Of a stretch of 64,000 bases of DNA, positions 16,029 through 24,616 are shown one piece after another. Position numbers and translations under genes: made by a program. The stretch lies in NCBI RefSeq assembly GCF_029240215.1, contig NZ_JARBTK010000003.1, positions 372,001-436,000 of the forward strand. Direction: 5' to 3'. Position 1 is the stretch's first letter; every line of letters starts with the position of its first letter. Source of the stretch: Chryseobacterium sp. Lineage in GTDB: Bacteria; Bacteroidota; Bacteroidia; Flavobacteriales; Weeksellaceae. The notes beneath the pieces are model-generated. The model worked only from the letters and a program-made list of their open reading frames with translations. It did not search any database and had not been told where the DNA came from.

Positions 16029-16898
16029 ATGGCAAACTTAAAAGAAATACGAGGAAGAATCAGTTCAATTTCATCTACGATGCAAATCACGCGTGCTATG
16101 AAAATGGTTTCGGCAGCGAAACTAAAAAAAGCGCAGGATGCCATCGTAATGTTGAGACCGTATTCTGAAAAATTGCAGGAGATCATTCAGAATGTAAATT
16201 CTAGTTCAGATCCTGATCAGGTTTCTATTTATGCTCAAAAAAGAGAGGTTAAAAAAGTACTTTTCATCGCTGTTACATCAAACAGAGGTTTGGCTGGTGC
16301 ATTTAACTCAAATATTGTGAAAGAACTGAATATTCAGTTTCAGAATAATTCTCAGTACGAAATTGAAGTTCTTACTATTGGTAAAAAAGCTTATGATGCG
16401 GTAAGAAGAAACCGTACAGTGTTTTCAAATGAAAGCAGTGTTTTTGATAAGTTAAGTTTTGATGTAGTTTCAAACGTTACCGAAACGGTAATGAGCAACT
16501 TCAGAGAAGGTAAATTTGATGAAGTGTATGTAATTTACAATAAATTCGTTAACGCTGCTACACAGGAAGTGATCACGGAAAAAGTTCTTCCGATTTCAAT
16601 GGTTGAAACTGATGCTGTAGAAACTCAGGTTGAAACAGATTATATCTTTGAACCAAACAGAAACGAAATTTTGGATAATTTAATTCCAAAATCGATCAAA
16701 ACTCAGGTTTTCAAAGCAGTTTTAGATTCTGTAGCTTCAGAGCACGGTGCCAGAATGACAGCGATGCACAAAGCAACAGACAATGCACAGGAACTGAAGA
16801 ATGATTTGGTGATCTTCTACAACAAAGCAAGACAGGCTGCTATTACAAATGAGATCTTAGAAATCGTTTCAGGAGCAGAAGCTTTGAAAAACTCGTAA
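16029..16898 (+). CDS. atpG: F0F1 ATP synthase subunit gamma
   Basis: Central rotor shaft of F1, 289 residues. N-terminal helix 'ANLKEIRGRISSISSTMQIT' and 'RAMKMVSAAKLKKAQD' (about 2-40), Rossmann-like middle with 'VTSNRGLAGAFNSNIVKEL' region (about 83-100), and C-terminal helix 'SEHGARMTAMHKATDNAQEL' followed by 'YNKARQAAITNEILEIVSGAEAL'. All family landmarks are present and length is normal. Last atp gene here; a terminator follows at 16920. It has a 72-base leader with an inverted repeat. Confidence 0.97.
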   Translation: MANLKEIRGRISSISSTMQITRAMKMVSAAKLKKAQDAIVMLRPYSEKLQEIIQNVNSSSDPDQVSIYAQKREVKKVLFIAVTSNRGLAGAFNSNIVKELNIQFQNNSQYEIEVLTIGKKAYDAVRRNRTVFSNESSVFDKLSFDVVSNVTETVMSNFREGKFDEVYVIYNKFVNAATQEVITEKVLPISMVETDAVETQVETDYIFEPNRNEILDNLIPKSIKTQVFKAVLDSVASEHGARMTAMHKATDNAQELKNDLVIFYNKARQAAITNEILEIVSGAEALKNS

Positions 16899-16919
16899 TA
16901 AAATATTCAAAAAATATTA

Positions 16920-16948
16920 AAGCATCGATATCTTCGGTGCTTTTTTTG
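16920..16948 (+). terminator. Terminator of the atp operon
   Basis: AAGCATCGA and TCGGTGCTT pair (one G-T) around TATCT, followed by seven T. Confidence 0.8.
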
Positions 16949-16964
16949 TTAGTTTTATTTTGTA

Positions 16965-16972
16965 TATCTTTG
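16965..16972 (+). promoter_or_regulatory. -7 box of the CNNM/CorC gene
   Basis: TATCTTTG (TAnnTTTG) lies 22 bases before the ATG at 16995. The nearest TTG is only 16 bases upstream, so the -33 element is uncertain. Confidence 0.45.
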
Positions 16973-16994
16973 TACAATAAATTATAATTTCTAA

Positions 16995-18356
16995 ATGGAC
17001 TCGGACATAGTCAGGCTACTATTAGCTTTGTTTCTTGTATTATTAAATGGCTTTTTCGTAGCCGCAGAATTTTCAATTGTTAAAGTTCGTTATTCTCAAA
17101 TTCAGCTCAAAGCCGCCGAAGGTGATTCTATGGCGAAGCAGGCAGAGCATATTATCAAACATCTTGATGAGTATCTTTCTGCAACGCAGCTTGGGATTAC
17201 TTTAGCTTCACTAGCTTTAGGTTGGGTAGGTGAAAGTGCAATGCATCATGTAATAGATAACTTATTTCATTCACTTAATATTAATTTTAGCGAATCTACT
17301 GTCACTACTATTTCTGTTGTGATCAGTTTTTTGATTATCACGGTAATGCATATCGTTTTTGGTGAATTGATTCCGAAATCCATTGCCATCAGAAAAGCTG
17401 AAGCTACGACAATGGCAACCGCAGTTCCGTTGAGAGTGTTTTATACCATTTTCAAGCCATTTATCTGGTTGATGAATTTAATGTCAAACGGAGTTTTAAG
17501 ATTAATGAAAATTCATCCCGCATCTGAACAGGAAATTCACTCTACAGAAGAACTTCAGCTTCTGGTAAAACAAAGTGCAGACAGCGGTGAAATTGAAGAA
17601 GAAAACTACGAGATTATCAAAAATGCATTTGATTTTACAGACCATTCTGCAAAACAAATCATGGTTCCGAGACAGAATATCACGTCAATTGATTTTGCAG
17701 ATGATTTAAACGAAATTATCAATAAGATCATGGACAGCGGATATTCTAGAATTCCGGTGTATGAAAACTCTATTGATAATATAATTGGTGTCTTTTACAC
17801 AAAAGAAATCATCAGAGAATTCGTTAAAAGAAAAGGAGAATTGAGCCATGAAGATCTTAGAGAACTGATGCGTGAATCATTCTTTGTGGTCGGAAGCAAG
17901 AAGATTTCAGATTTGCTTAAAATTTTCCAGCAGAAAAAACAACATTTGGCAATCGTAATTGATGAATTTGGTGGTACTGAAGGAATTATTACTTTAGAAG
18001 ATATTTTAGAAGAATTGGTAGGAGAAATTCAGGATGAAGAAGATGATGAAGAAAAATTGGTTGATAAAGTAGGAGACAATATATTTTGGGTAAAAGCGAC
18101 TCAGCCTTTGGATGAGATTAACGAATCTTTACCTAAAAAACTAACGGTCTCTGAAGAAAGTGAGTACAATACTTTGGCCGGATTTATTCTGCACGCCTTA
18201 GAAGACATTCCTGAAGAGAACCAGGAATTTGATTTAGAAAATTATCATTTCAAGATCTTAAAAATGAATAATAAGAGTGTTGAAATGGTAGAGTTGATTT
18301 ATAATGGACCTAATAATATCGTAGATGATATTTTAGATAAATTTGGAGATGATTAA
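16995..18356 (+). CDS. Hemolysin-type CNNM/CorC membrane protein
   Basis: 453 residues in the order DUF21/CNNM transmembrane domain (about 1-190; 'LLNGFFVAAEFSIVKVR' and 'ATQLGITLASLALGWVGE' are signatures), a CBS pair (about 205-330; 'IMVPRQNITSID', 'YSRIPVYENSIDNIIGVFYTKEI', 'HLAIVIDEFGGTEGIITLEDILEELVGEI' in part), and a C-terminal CorC_HlyC domain (about 345-430). Family members are linked to magnesium or cobalt export. The gliding protein GldE belongs to the same family, but no gld gene is adjacent, so I do not use that name. Followed 12 bases later by clpS, possibly cotranscribed. Confidence 0.88.
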   Translation: MDSDIVRLLLALFLVLLNGFFVAAEFSIVKVRYSQIQLKAAEGDSMAKQAEHIIKHLDEYLSATQLGITLASLALGWVGESAMHHVIDNLFHSLNINFSESTVTTISVVISFLIITVMHIVFGELIPKSIAIRKAEATTMATAVPLRVFYTIFKPFIWLMNLMSNGVLRLMKIHPASEQEIHSTEELQLLVKQSADSGEIEEENYEIIKNAFDFTDHSAKQIMVPRQNITSIDFADDLNEIINKIMDSGYSRIPVYENSIDNIIGVFYTKEIIREFVKRKGELSHEDLRELMRESFFVVGSKKISDLLKIFQQKKQHLAIVIDEFGGTEGIITLEDILEELVGEIQDEEDDEEKLVDKVGDNIFWVKATQPLDEINESLPKKLTVSEESEYNTLAGFILHALEDIPEENQEFDLENYHFKILKMNNKSVEMVELIYNGPNNIVDDILDKFGDD

Positions 18357-18368
18357 AATTTTTAGGAA

Positions 18369-18674
18369 ATGATTTTTTATAATAGAATAAAAGATTACGA
18401 AAATCCGAAACGTCAGTACGAAGAAGAAGTTCTTGTTTTGGATGAAACTGATGAAGTGTACAAACTGATCTTGCATAACGATGATATTCATACTTTTGAT
18501 GATGTGATCGAAGCATTGATAGAGATTTGTAAACATGATCTCATACAAGCCGAGCAATGTACAATGCTCGTACATTACAAAGGCAAATGCACAGTAAAAA
18601 CAGGCTCTATGGATGTTTTGAAACCCATGCACGAAAAATTAATTTCAAGAAGCTTAACAAGCGAAATCGTATAA
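18369..18674 (+). CDS. clpS: ClpS adaptor for ClpAP/ClpCP protease
   Basis: N-end-rule adaptor that hands substrates to the Clp unfoldase. 101 residues; the first 30 are a loose N-terminal extension, followed by the core with 'LILHNDDIHTFDDVIEALIE' (about 33-52), where NDD and the following H/T residues line the N-degron pocket, and 'AEQCTMLVHYKGKCTVKTG' (about 61-79). The usual 'NDDYTPMEFV' of Proteobacteria is replaced by the Bacteroidota form 'NDDIHTFDDV'. It begins 12 bases after the CNNM gene. ClpA/ClpC is not in the window. Confidence 0.9.
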   Translation: MIFYNRIKDYENPKRQYEEEVLVLDETDEVYKLILHNDDIHTFDDVIEALIEICKHDLIQAEQCTMLVHYKGKCTVKTGSMDVLKPMHEKLISRSLTSEIV

Positions 18675-18678
18675 TATA

Positions 18679-18707
18679 AACTCTAACAATTGTTGGAGTT
18701 TTTTTGT
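18679..18707 (+). terminator. Intrinsic terminator after clpS
   Basis: AACTCTAACAATTGTTGGAGTT folds into a 9-10-bp stem (one G-T) and is followed by seven T. Confidence 0.8.
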
Positions 18708-18806
18708 TTAATTATTAGTTTTTTATATTTTTTTAATACGGATTTTTGAATAAATTGTTGTTTTTCAAATAAATTAACTATTTTAGTAGGCAATAATTAA
18801 GCAAAT

Positions 18807-20660
18807 ATGAAGTTAAAAATTAATTCTCTGTTATTAGGATGTTTGTTATCCTATTCAAATGTAGTTGCTCAAGAGTCACCATTAGAAGGTCCTGCAAAGA
18901 AATGGATCACCGAAAACTCAAGGAATTTGCAAATTCCGAATTACACTTCTTTACAATTAAGCTTTGTCAAAAAAGGATTTTCGGGAGAAACACTACGTTT
19001 TCAACAGACGATAAAGAATGTTCCGGTTTTTCAGTCCGAAATTATAGTTCATTTTAATAAATCAGGAAATATTTCTTATACAGGAACAGAAAATCTGAAA
19101 AATGGTATAAAAGAAATCAATACAATCCCTTCATTTTCCGCTTCGGAAGCTTTAACAAAAGCACATATTGCTGCAAAATCAGCAGGTAAAACGATCTATG
19201 AAGAAAATAAACTGTTTGTTTATCTTACAGATATTGGTGATACAAAATTGGTATATAGAGTTTTAACCAATTCTCATGACAATCCCGGAAGTTGGGAAAC
19301 AATTATTGACGCACAAACAGGAGAAATCATTAGCGTGAAAGATATTGCTGTATATCATCATGATGAAAAGGAAGATCCTAAGAAAAAAAATAAAGAAAAA
19401 AAGTCTGAAAGCCAAAAAACGATATTAGGAACAGGTTCCGGTTATATTTTTGAACCAGATCCGCTATCCAAAGTGCAGATAGCTTACGGAGGACAATATG
19501 TTGACGGAAGTGATGCTACCAATGCAAGTCTCGATGCAGCACGAACTTTAGTTACAATTCCCGAATTGGAGTTGGCTGGAGGTGTTTATAAATTAAAAGG
19601 AACCTTTGTTGAGATTCAGGAATTAGAATCTCCTGCGACAGGATTATTTACACAGGCATCAAATCAGTTTCTTTTTAACAGAAATGAGCAGGGTTTTGAA
19701 GCTGTAAATGCTTATTGGCATCTCGATAACAACCTTCGTTATATTAATCTTACTTTGGGAATCCAATGTGTGCCTTTACAATATAATGGAGTATTAAGGT
19801 TTGACCCTCACGGGTTGAGCGGATCTGATAATTCTCATTACATTCCATCAAATGATACGTTAGCTTTTGGGGAAGGTGGTGTTGATGATGCAGAAGATGC
19901 AGATGTAATTATTCATGAATTGGGGCACGGTATTCATGATTGGCTGACCAATGGAAATGCATCTCAGACTCAAGGCTTGGGTGAAGGCTCCGGAGATTAT
20001 TGGGCACAATCTTACAGCAGAAGTTTGAATCAGTGGAGCTCATCTGCTCCTGCTTATCATTGGATGTTTAGTTGGGATGGTCACAATCCGTTTTGGGCAG
20101 GTAGAGTTACCAATTATACAGCAACTTATCCATCCGGAATCGTAGGTTCAATTCATACTGACGGACAGATCTGGGCTTCGGCTTTGATGAGAATTTACAG
20201 TCAGATCGGAAAAGAAAAAACTGACAGAGCTTTTCTGGAAGGCTTATCATTAACAGGATCTTTTACGAATCAGCAAAATGCAGCAATCGCAGTAAGACAG
20301 GCTGCAATTGATATGTTGGGACAATTTGGCTTTACCTGTAATGATGTCGATATAATTACACAGGAATTTACTACTACAGGATATGTACTTCCGGCTTACA
20401 GTTGCCAATTAAGTGTAAGTGATGTTGATAAGAGAGATATTATTTCAATTTATCCTAATCCTGTTTCGGATATTCTAAATGTATCTTTAAAATTCACCAA
20501 GAATGAAAAGGTAGAAATTTATAACATGGAAGGCAGATTGGTGTTGGAAACAACCCTTGGAAAAGATAAAAATAAAATCGATGTTTCAGGTCTTGAAACC
20601 GGAAATTATCTTTTAACCATAAAAGAGTTAAATCTCTCAAGCAAGTTTATTAAAAAATAA
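18807..20660 (+). CDS. Secreted zinc metalloprotease with T9SS sorting domain (M4/M36-like gluzincin)
   Basis: 617 residues. Signal peptide to about residue 21 (cut at VVAQ). Residues 25-180 form an FTP/PepSY-like propeptide ('FVYLTDIGDTKLVYRVLTNS', 'GSWETIIDAQTGEIISVKD'). A Lys-rich linker (190-205) precedes the catalytic domain with zinc motif HELGH (370-374) and the downstream third ligand Glu393 in 'GLGEGSGDYWA', the gluzincin pattern. The residues around it fit fungalysin (M36) better than thermolysin. The last about 75 residues are a type A T9SS sorting domain ('ISIYPNPVSDILNV', 'GNYLLTI', ending in KFIKK), so the enzyme is exported by the type IX system and released or anchored at the surface. 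Confidence 0.85.
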   Translation: MKLKINSLLLGCLLSYSNVVAQESPLEGPAKKWITENSRNLQIPNYTSLQLSFVKKGFSGETLRFQQTIKNVPVFQSEIIVHFNKSGNISYTGTENLKNGIKEINTIPSFSASEALTKAHIAAKSAGKTIYEENKLFVYLTDIGDTKLVYRVLTNSHDNPGSWETIIDAQTGEIISVKDIAVYHHDEKEDPKKKNKEKKSESQKTILGTGSGYIFEPDPLSKVQIAYGGQYVDGSDATNASLDAARTLVTIPELELAGGVYKLKGTFVEIQELESPATGLFTQASNQFLFNRNEQGFEAVNAYWHLDNNLRYINLTLGIQCVPLQYNGVLRFDPHGLSGSDNSHYIPSNDTLAFGEGGVDDAEDADVIIHELGHGIHDWLTNGNASQTQGLGEGSGDYWAQSYSRSLNQWSSSAPAYHWMFSWDGHNPFWAGRVTNYTATYPSGIVGSIHTDGQIWASALMRIYSQIGKEKTDRAFLEGLSLTGSFTNQQNAAIAVRQAAIDMLGQFGFTCNDVDIITQEFTTTGYVLPAYSCQLSVSDVDKRDIISIYPNPVSDILNVSLKFTKNEKVEIYNMEGRLVLETTLGKDKNKIDVSGLETGNYLLTIKELNLSSKFIKK

Positions 20661-20668
20661 AATTAAAG

Positions 20669-20700
20669 AATCCGATGTATTTTACGTCGGATTTTTTTTT
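20669..20700 (+). terminator. Intrinsic terminator
   Basis: AATCCGA and TCGGATT with an ACG/TGT-flanked loop form a stem, followed by nine T. Confidence 0.85.
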
Positions 20701-20750
20701 GAATGATGAATTCCAAATACAATAAATTTATTTGCTTTAAAGTAAAATAG

Positions 20751-20758
20751 TATATTTG
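20751..20758 (+). promoter_or_regulatory. -7 box of udk
   Basis: TATATTTG lies 16 bases before the udk ATG; a TTTG at 20731-20734 is the only nearby -33 candidate and its spacing is short (16). Confidence 0.5.
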
Positions 20759-20774
20759 TAAAAACTATATTAGA

Positions 20775-21389
20775 ATGCTTGTAATAGGAATTGCGGGAGG
20801 AACAGGATCCGGCAAAACTACGGTTGTTGATAAGATCATTCAGCAGCTTGACATTGAAGGAATGAATATTTTGTCTCAGGATAATTATTATCATGACAAT
20901 CATAATCTTACATTGACGGAAAGAGAAGCGTTGAACTACGATCATCCCAAGTCAATAGATTTTGAACTGATGCTGAAACACGTAAAAGCATTAAAGAATA
21001 ATGAAGCGATTGAGCAGCCTGTTTACAGTTTTGTAACGCACTCAAGAACTGGAGATCACGTTACCGTAGAACCGAAAAATGTATTGGTTGTAGAAGGTAT
21101 TTTGGTTTTAACGAACAAAGAATTGTTGAAAGAATTTGATTTAAAAGTCTTTGTACACGCAGATTCTGACGAAAGACTGATCAGAAGGATCAGAAGAGAC
21201 ACTCAGGAAAGAGGAAGAGATCTTAACGAGGTTTTACATCGTTATCAAACAACCTTGAAACCGATGCACCAGGAATTCATCGAACCATCAAAAAATGATG
21301 CAGATTTGATAATTCCCAACATGAAACAGAATTCTGTAGCGATAGATTTTTTAACGACAGTTATTAAAAATTCACTTCGAAAACATTAA
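20775..21389 (+). CDS. udk: Uridine kinase
   Basis: Phosphorylates uridine and cytidine in pyrimidine salvage. 204 residues with the P-loop GGTGSGKTT (8-16), 'SQDNYYHDN' (about 35-43; substrate-binding Asp/Tyr), 'NYDHPKSIDFEL' (about 54-65), 'VVEGILVL' (about 104-111), 'FVHADSDERLIRRIRRD' (about 126-142) and 'FIEPSKNDADLIIPN' (about 171-185), all in family order. Length is normal. Followed 3 bases later by a DivIC-like gene, probably one transcript. Confidence 0.95.
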   Translation: MLVIGIAGGTGSGKTTVVDKIIQQLDIEGMNILSQDNYYHDNHNLTLTEREALNYDHPKSIDFELMLKHVKALKNNEAIEQPVYSFVTHSRTGDHVTVEPKNVLVVEGILVLTNKELLKEFDLKVFVHADSDERLIRRIRRDTQERGRDLNEVLHRYQTTLKPMHQEFIEPSKNDADLIIPNMKQNSVAIDFLTTVIKNSLRKH

Positions 21390-21392
21390 AAA

Positions 21393-21749
21393 ATGGCTGA
21401 AAAAGAATTAATTAAAGACATTCAACCCAAATCGGAAACCATTAAGTTTTTTCAGAATTATGTTTTGAATAAATATGTGATTGCGATATGTCTTTTTTTG
21501 GTGTGGATGATATTTTTCGATAAAACCTCGTTTCTCGTAATCAATGAACTGAACGGTGAGATTGGTAAATACGAAGAACAGCTCGAATATTATAAATCAG
21601 AATACGAAAAGAACGACAAATTCTATAAAAAGCTGATGAATAATAAATCTGAAAAAGAAAAATATGCCAGAGAAAATTATTTCATGAAAAAACCGAATGA
21701 AGAAATTTTTATTCTGGTGGTAGACAGCGCAAATATTGCCAAAAAATAA
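21393..21749 (+). CDS. FtsB/DivIC-type septum formation protein
   Basis: 118 residues: short basic N-terminal cytoplasmic part, one membrane helix (about 27-45, 'NKYVIAICLFLVWMIFF'), a coiled coil (about 50-90) and 'KYARENYFMKKPNEEIFILV' (about 91-110), the '(A)RE.Y.M.K..E..(I/F)' signature of DivIC/FtsB. Such proteins bridge FtsL/FtsQ with the septal synthase at the divisome. It starts 3 bases after udk and is followed by a repeat-bearing spacer before the mutase gene. Confidence 0.85.
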   Translation: MAEKELIKDIQPKSETIKFFQNYVLNKYVIAICLFLVWMIFFDKTSFLVINELNGEIGKYEEQLEYYKSEYEKNDKFYKKLMNNKSEKEKYARENYFMKKPNEEIFILVVDSANIAKK

Positions 21750-21757
21750 TATTTTTA

Positions 21758-21830
21758 GTGAATGGTCAAATGTCAATTTTGCTCCGTAAGTGAATTTGAA
21801 ATTGACAAGCAAAGCGAATTGACCTTTCAC
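21758..21830. repeat. Spacer repeat with terminal inverted ends, copy 1
   Basis: The ends GTGAATGGTCAA and TTGACCTTTCAC are inverted (one mismatch), and TGTCAATTT pairs with AAATTGACA inside. The same 'AATGGTCAAATGTCAATTT' word occurs inverted at 32973-33054, so this is a small dispersed element. Confidence 0.55.
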
Positions 21831-21856
21831 AATTGATTAATTCATACTCATTATTT

Positions 21857-23020
21857 ATGTCACACATAGAAACTTTTTCCAACTGGGAAAATTTAGTTAA
21901 AAAGCAGCTGAAAACTGAAGATATTTATACCATTCTGAAAAAAGAAAATTTAGAAGGAATTGATGTAAAGCCCTTTTATAATGACGTTCAAAAGCTATTG
22001 ACCAATCTTCCGAAAGTTGAAGAAAATACTCATTTGGTAGCAACTTATCACGAAACTTTGGAAGAGGATGTTTTTGCATTTTTGCTTAATGAAAATGTAG
22101 AAAATCTTGTAAACAAGACAATATTTATCAATAATAAAGACTTGGCAGAACACATCAGTCCGCAAGACGAGGATCAATATTTTTCTCTGATTGATGTTTT
22201 TGATGAAAATAATGCAGTGATTGATGATCAATTAGTCAGAGAATTATTGGCAAAAAGTTTCAAAAGAAATATCTGTGTTGATATTTCAATTCACCAAAAT
22301 TCAGGAGCGTCTATCGTTCAGCAGTTGGCAATTGCTTTGGCAAAAACAAAAGAATTAGTTGAAATTTATGGCGCTGAGATTTTAAATAAATTAATTTTCA
22401 GATTGGCAATTGGAGGAAACTACTTCTTTGAAATGGCTAAAATCCGTGCATTTAAGCTTGTTTTTAATCAGCTTTCTAAAGAATACGGTTTGGATGATAT
22501 TCCTTACATTTTTACTGAAACATCTTTAAGAAATAAATCAATTTCAGACAGTGAAAATAATTTGATTCGTTCTACTTTAGAACTCGCAGCAGCGATGATT
22601 GGCGGTGCAGATGCAGTTTTCAGTATCAATTATCAGATAGGAAAAAATACTGAGAATTCTGAGGAAATTTCATTCAAACAACAGATTGTTCTGGCTTACG
22701 AAAGTATTATTAATGTTTTCGAAGATGCGGCCAACGGAAGTTATTATATTGAAGATATCACCCGGCAAATTGCAGAAAAATCTTGGAATTTCTTTTTAGA
22801 AATTGAAAATTCAGGAGGTTATTTGGAAACTTTAAAAAAAGGAATCCTTCAGAAAAAAATCTACGATCAAGCTGTAGAAGAACAGAAATGGGTTGAAGAA
22901 GGAAAGATAAAACTGATTGGAGTTAATTTATATCCGAAATTAGACGTTAAAAAGTCTGTAGAAGAGCTTTATAATGAAAAAGAAATTAAAGCCGTTCGTT
23001 GGGCTGAAATGTTTGAATAA
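21857..23020 (+). CDS. mutA: Methylmalonyl-CoA mutase small subunit
   Basis: The beta subunit of the B12-dependent mutase pairs with the catalytic alpha subunit to convert methylmalonyl-CoA and succinyl-CoA. I start at the ATG at 21857 (387 residues, MSHIETFSNWENLVKKQL); an in-frame ATG 24 bases up sits in the repeat end. Recognised from 'DISIHQNSGASIVQQLAIALAKTKEL' region and 'IYGAEILNKLIFRLAIGGNYFFEMAKIRAFKLVF' (in parts) and 'LRNKSISDSENNLIRSTLELAAAMIGGADAV', the mutase barrel motifs. The C-terminal B12 domain is absent, as expected of this subunit. The large-subunit gene is not adjacent; a DinB-like gene overlaps its stop by 1 base. Confidence 0.85.
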   Translation: MSHIETFSNWENLVKKQLKTEDIYTILKKENLEGIDVKPFYNDVQKLLTNLPKVEENTHLVATYHETLEEDVFAFLLNENVENLVNKTIFINNKDLAEHISPQDEDQYFSLIDVFDENNAVIDDQLVRELLAKSFKRNICVDISIHQNSGASIVQQLAIALAKTKELVEIYGAEILNKLIFRLAIGGNYFFEMAKIRAFKLVFNQLSKEYGLDDIPYIFTETSLRNKSISDSENNLIRSTLELAAAMIGGADAVFSINYQIGKNTENSEEISFKQQIVLAYESIINVFEDAANGSYYIEDITRQIAEKSWNFFLEIENSGGYLETLKKGILQKKIYDQAVEEQKWVEEGKIKLIGVNLYPKLDVKKSVEELYNEKEIKAVRWAEMFE

Positions 23021-23460
23021 TGAAGGATAAGTTAATTGATCTGTTCGAATACACCTATCATTTCAACAAAGAAATGATAAAAACTATTTCTGAAAATATT
23101 TCAAAAGCAGACGAAAAAGCAATCAGCTTAATCAATCATACCTTAAATGCCCAACAGATTTGGAATTCAAGGATTTTGAATGAAAAATCTTTTGAAGTCT
23201 GGCAAATTAATCCATTTGAAAGTTTAAACGAAATCAATCATCAAAACTATCTGAAAAGTATTGGAATTATTAAAAATTCAGATTTTGACAAAAGAATTGA
23301 ATATCACAATTCAAGAGGTGCAAAATTTGAAAATACTGTTTTCGAAATACTTTTTCATGCAGTCAATCATTCGACTTATCACAGAGGTCAGATCAATTCT
23401 TTATTGAAACAAAATGGTATTAAACCAATACTAACAGATTATATTTTCTATAAAAGATAA
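23020..23460 (+). CDS. DinB-family putative metal-dependent protein
   Basis: 146 residues predicted to form the DinB/YfiT four-helix bundle. 'SLINHTLNAQQIWNSRIL' (about 36-53) supplies the first His and 'ILFHAVNHSTYHRGQINSLLKQNG' (about 109-132) the other two of the metal triad in the HxxxHxxxHRG pattern. Family members often act as thiol-dependent enzymes or remain uncharacterised; I cannot name a substrate. Its ATG overlaps the final A of the mutA stop, and the next gene starts 5 bases after its own stop, so translation is likely coupled. Confidence 0.8.
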   Translation: MKDKLIDLFEYTYHFNKEMIKTISENISKADEKAISLINHTLNAQQIWNSRILNEKSFEVWQINPFESLNEINHQNYLKSIGIIKNSDFDKRIEYHNSRGAKFENTVFEILFHAVNHSTYHRGQINSLLKQNGIKPILTDYIFYKR

Positions 23461-23465
23461 GCTCT

Positions 23466-24614
23466 TTGGAAATTCCAATTTTAAATAAAGAAATTCAAAA
23501 TTATATTGACGCAAATCTACATGCAGATCTGCATTCTTTATTATTGAAAAAATCACCCTTTCCAGAAGTTTCCATGCAGGAAATCGTCCAGCAGATTAAA
23601 GGAAAACAGGTTGCACAGAAAAAGTTTCCGTTTTTGTTGAAAAAAGAAATTGTTTTTCCACCACAGCTCAGTCTTGAGCAATCTTCATCGGAAAAGACAG
23701 CTTTTTATAAATCTCAAATTTTAAATGGAAAGAAATTCATTGATCTCACAAGCGGCTTTGGGATTGATGCTTATTATTTTTCTGAAAATTTTGGTGAAAT
23801 TACTCTGATCGAACAAAATACTGAGCTTTTAAAAATTGTAGAACATAACTGGAGTATTTTAGACAAAAAAGCAAATTTCATTAATCAAAAACTGGAAGAT
23901 TTTCTCAATGAAAACACTGAAAATTTTGATGTAATCTATCTTGATCCGGCGCGAAGAGACAATCAAAAAAATAAAGTTTTTCTTTTGGAAGATTTGTCGC
24001 CAAACATTCTTGAAATCCAGGAAAAGTTGCTCTCAATTTCTAAGCAAGTTGTAATTAAACTTTCTCCGCTTATAGATTTGAAATATCTCATATCTGTTCT
24101 GAAAAACATTTTGAGAATTGATATTATTGCGGTTAAAAATGATGTGAAAGAAGTCGTTGTTTTTTTATCCAACGAAAATTCGGGAAAGATTAAATGCCAC
24201 TGTATCAATTTAGAAAGTGAAGAATCTGAATTTATTTTCGAATTTGGAAGCGAGGAAAATGCTCATGCAGAGTTTTCGGAACCCGAAAAATTTATTTATA
24301 TTCCCAATAATACGATTTTAAAGGGAGGAATTTTTAATTTAATTTCTGAAAAATTTAATCTGAAAAAACTTCATCCAAACACTCATATTTATACTTCTGA
24401 AAATAAAATCAATGCCTTTCCAGGAAGGATTTTTGAAATGGAAGTAATTGACAGTAAGCAGATTAAAAAGAAAGAACAATTTAATATTATTTCTAAAAAC
24501 TATCCGCTAAAACCTGAAGACATTAAGAAAAAATATGGATTGAAAGATGGCGGAAATGACTATCTTATTTTTACACAATCCAAAAAAGGGAAAATAATAT
24601 TAAAATCAGTATAA
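23466..24614 (+). CDS. Class I SAM-dependent methyltransferase with THUMP-like tail
   Basis: 382 residues from a TTG start at 23466 (reading M-EIPILNKEIQNYI). No ATG occurs before residue 38, and an in-frame stop lies at 23451-23453, so TTG is the best start. The SAM-binding loop is 'FIDLTSGFGIDAYYF' (about 92-106), with 'LIEQNTEL' (about 114-121) as the acidic motif and 'DVIYLDPARRD' (about 155-165) as the catalytic DPA/NPPY-like loop. The C-terminal part ('FNIISKNYPLKPEDIKKKYGL') fits a THUMP-like domain. Substrate unknown; RNA or protein are both possible. Overlapping promoter of the lipoprotein gene at its 3' end. Confidence 0.82.
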   Translation: MEIPILNKEIQNYIDANLHADLHSLLLKKSPFPEVSMQEIVQQIKGKQVAQKKFPFLLKKEIVFPPQLSLEQSSSEKTAFYKSQILNGKKFIDLTSGFGIDAYYFSENFGEITLIEQNTELLKIVEHNWSILDKKANFINQKLEDFLNENTENFDVIYLDPARRDNQKNKVFLLEDLSPNILEIQEKLLSISKQVVIKLSPLIDLKYLISVLKNILRIDIIAVKNDVKEVVVFLSNENSGKIKCHCINLESEESEFIFEFGSEENAHAEFSEPEKFIYIPNNTILKGGIFNLISEKFNLKKLHPNTHIYTSENKINAFPGRIFEMEVIDSKQIKKKEQFNIISKNYPLKPEDIKKKYGLKDGGNDYLIFTQSKKGKIILKSV

Positions 24615-24616
24615 AA

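Noticed and set aside
18807..20660. Assigning the secreted protease firmly to family M4
   Set aside because: HELGH with a downstream GLGEGSGDY Glu fits both M4 and M36; the surrounding residues fit M36 slightly better, so I kept the broader gluzincin call.
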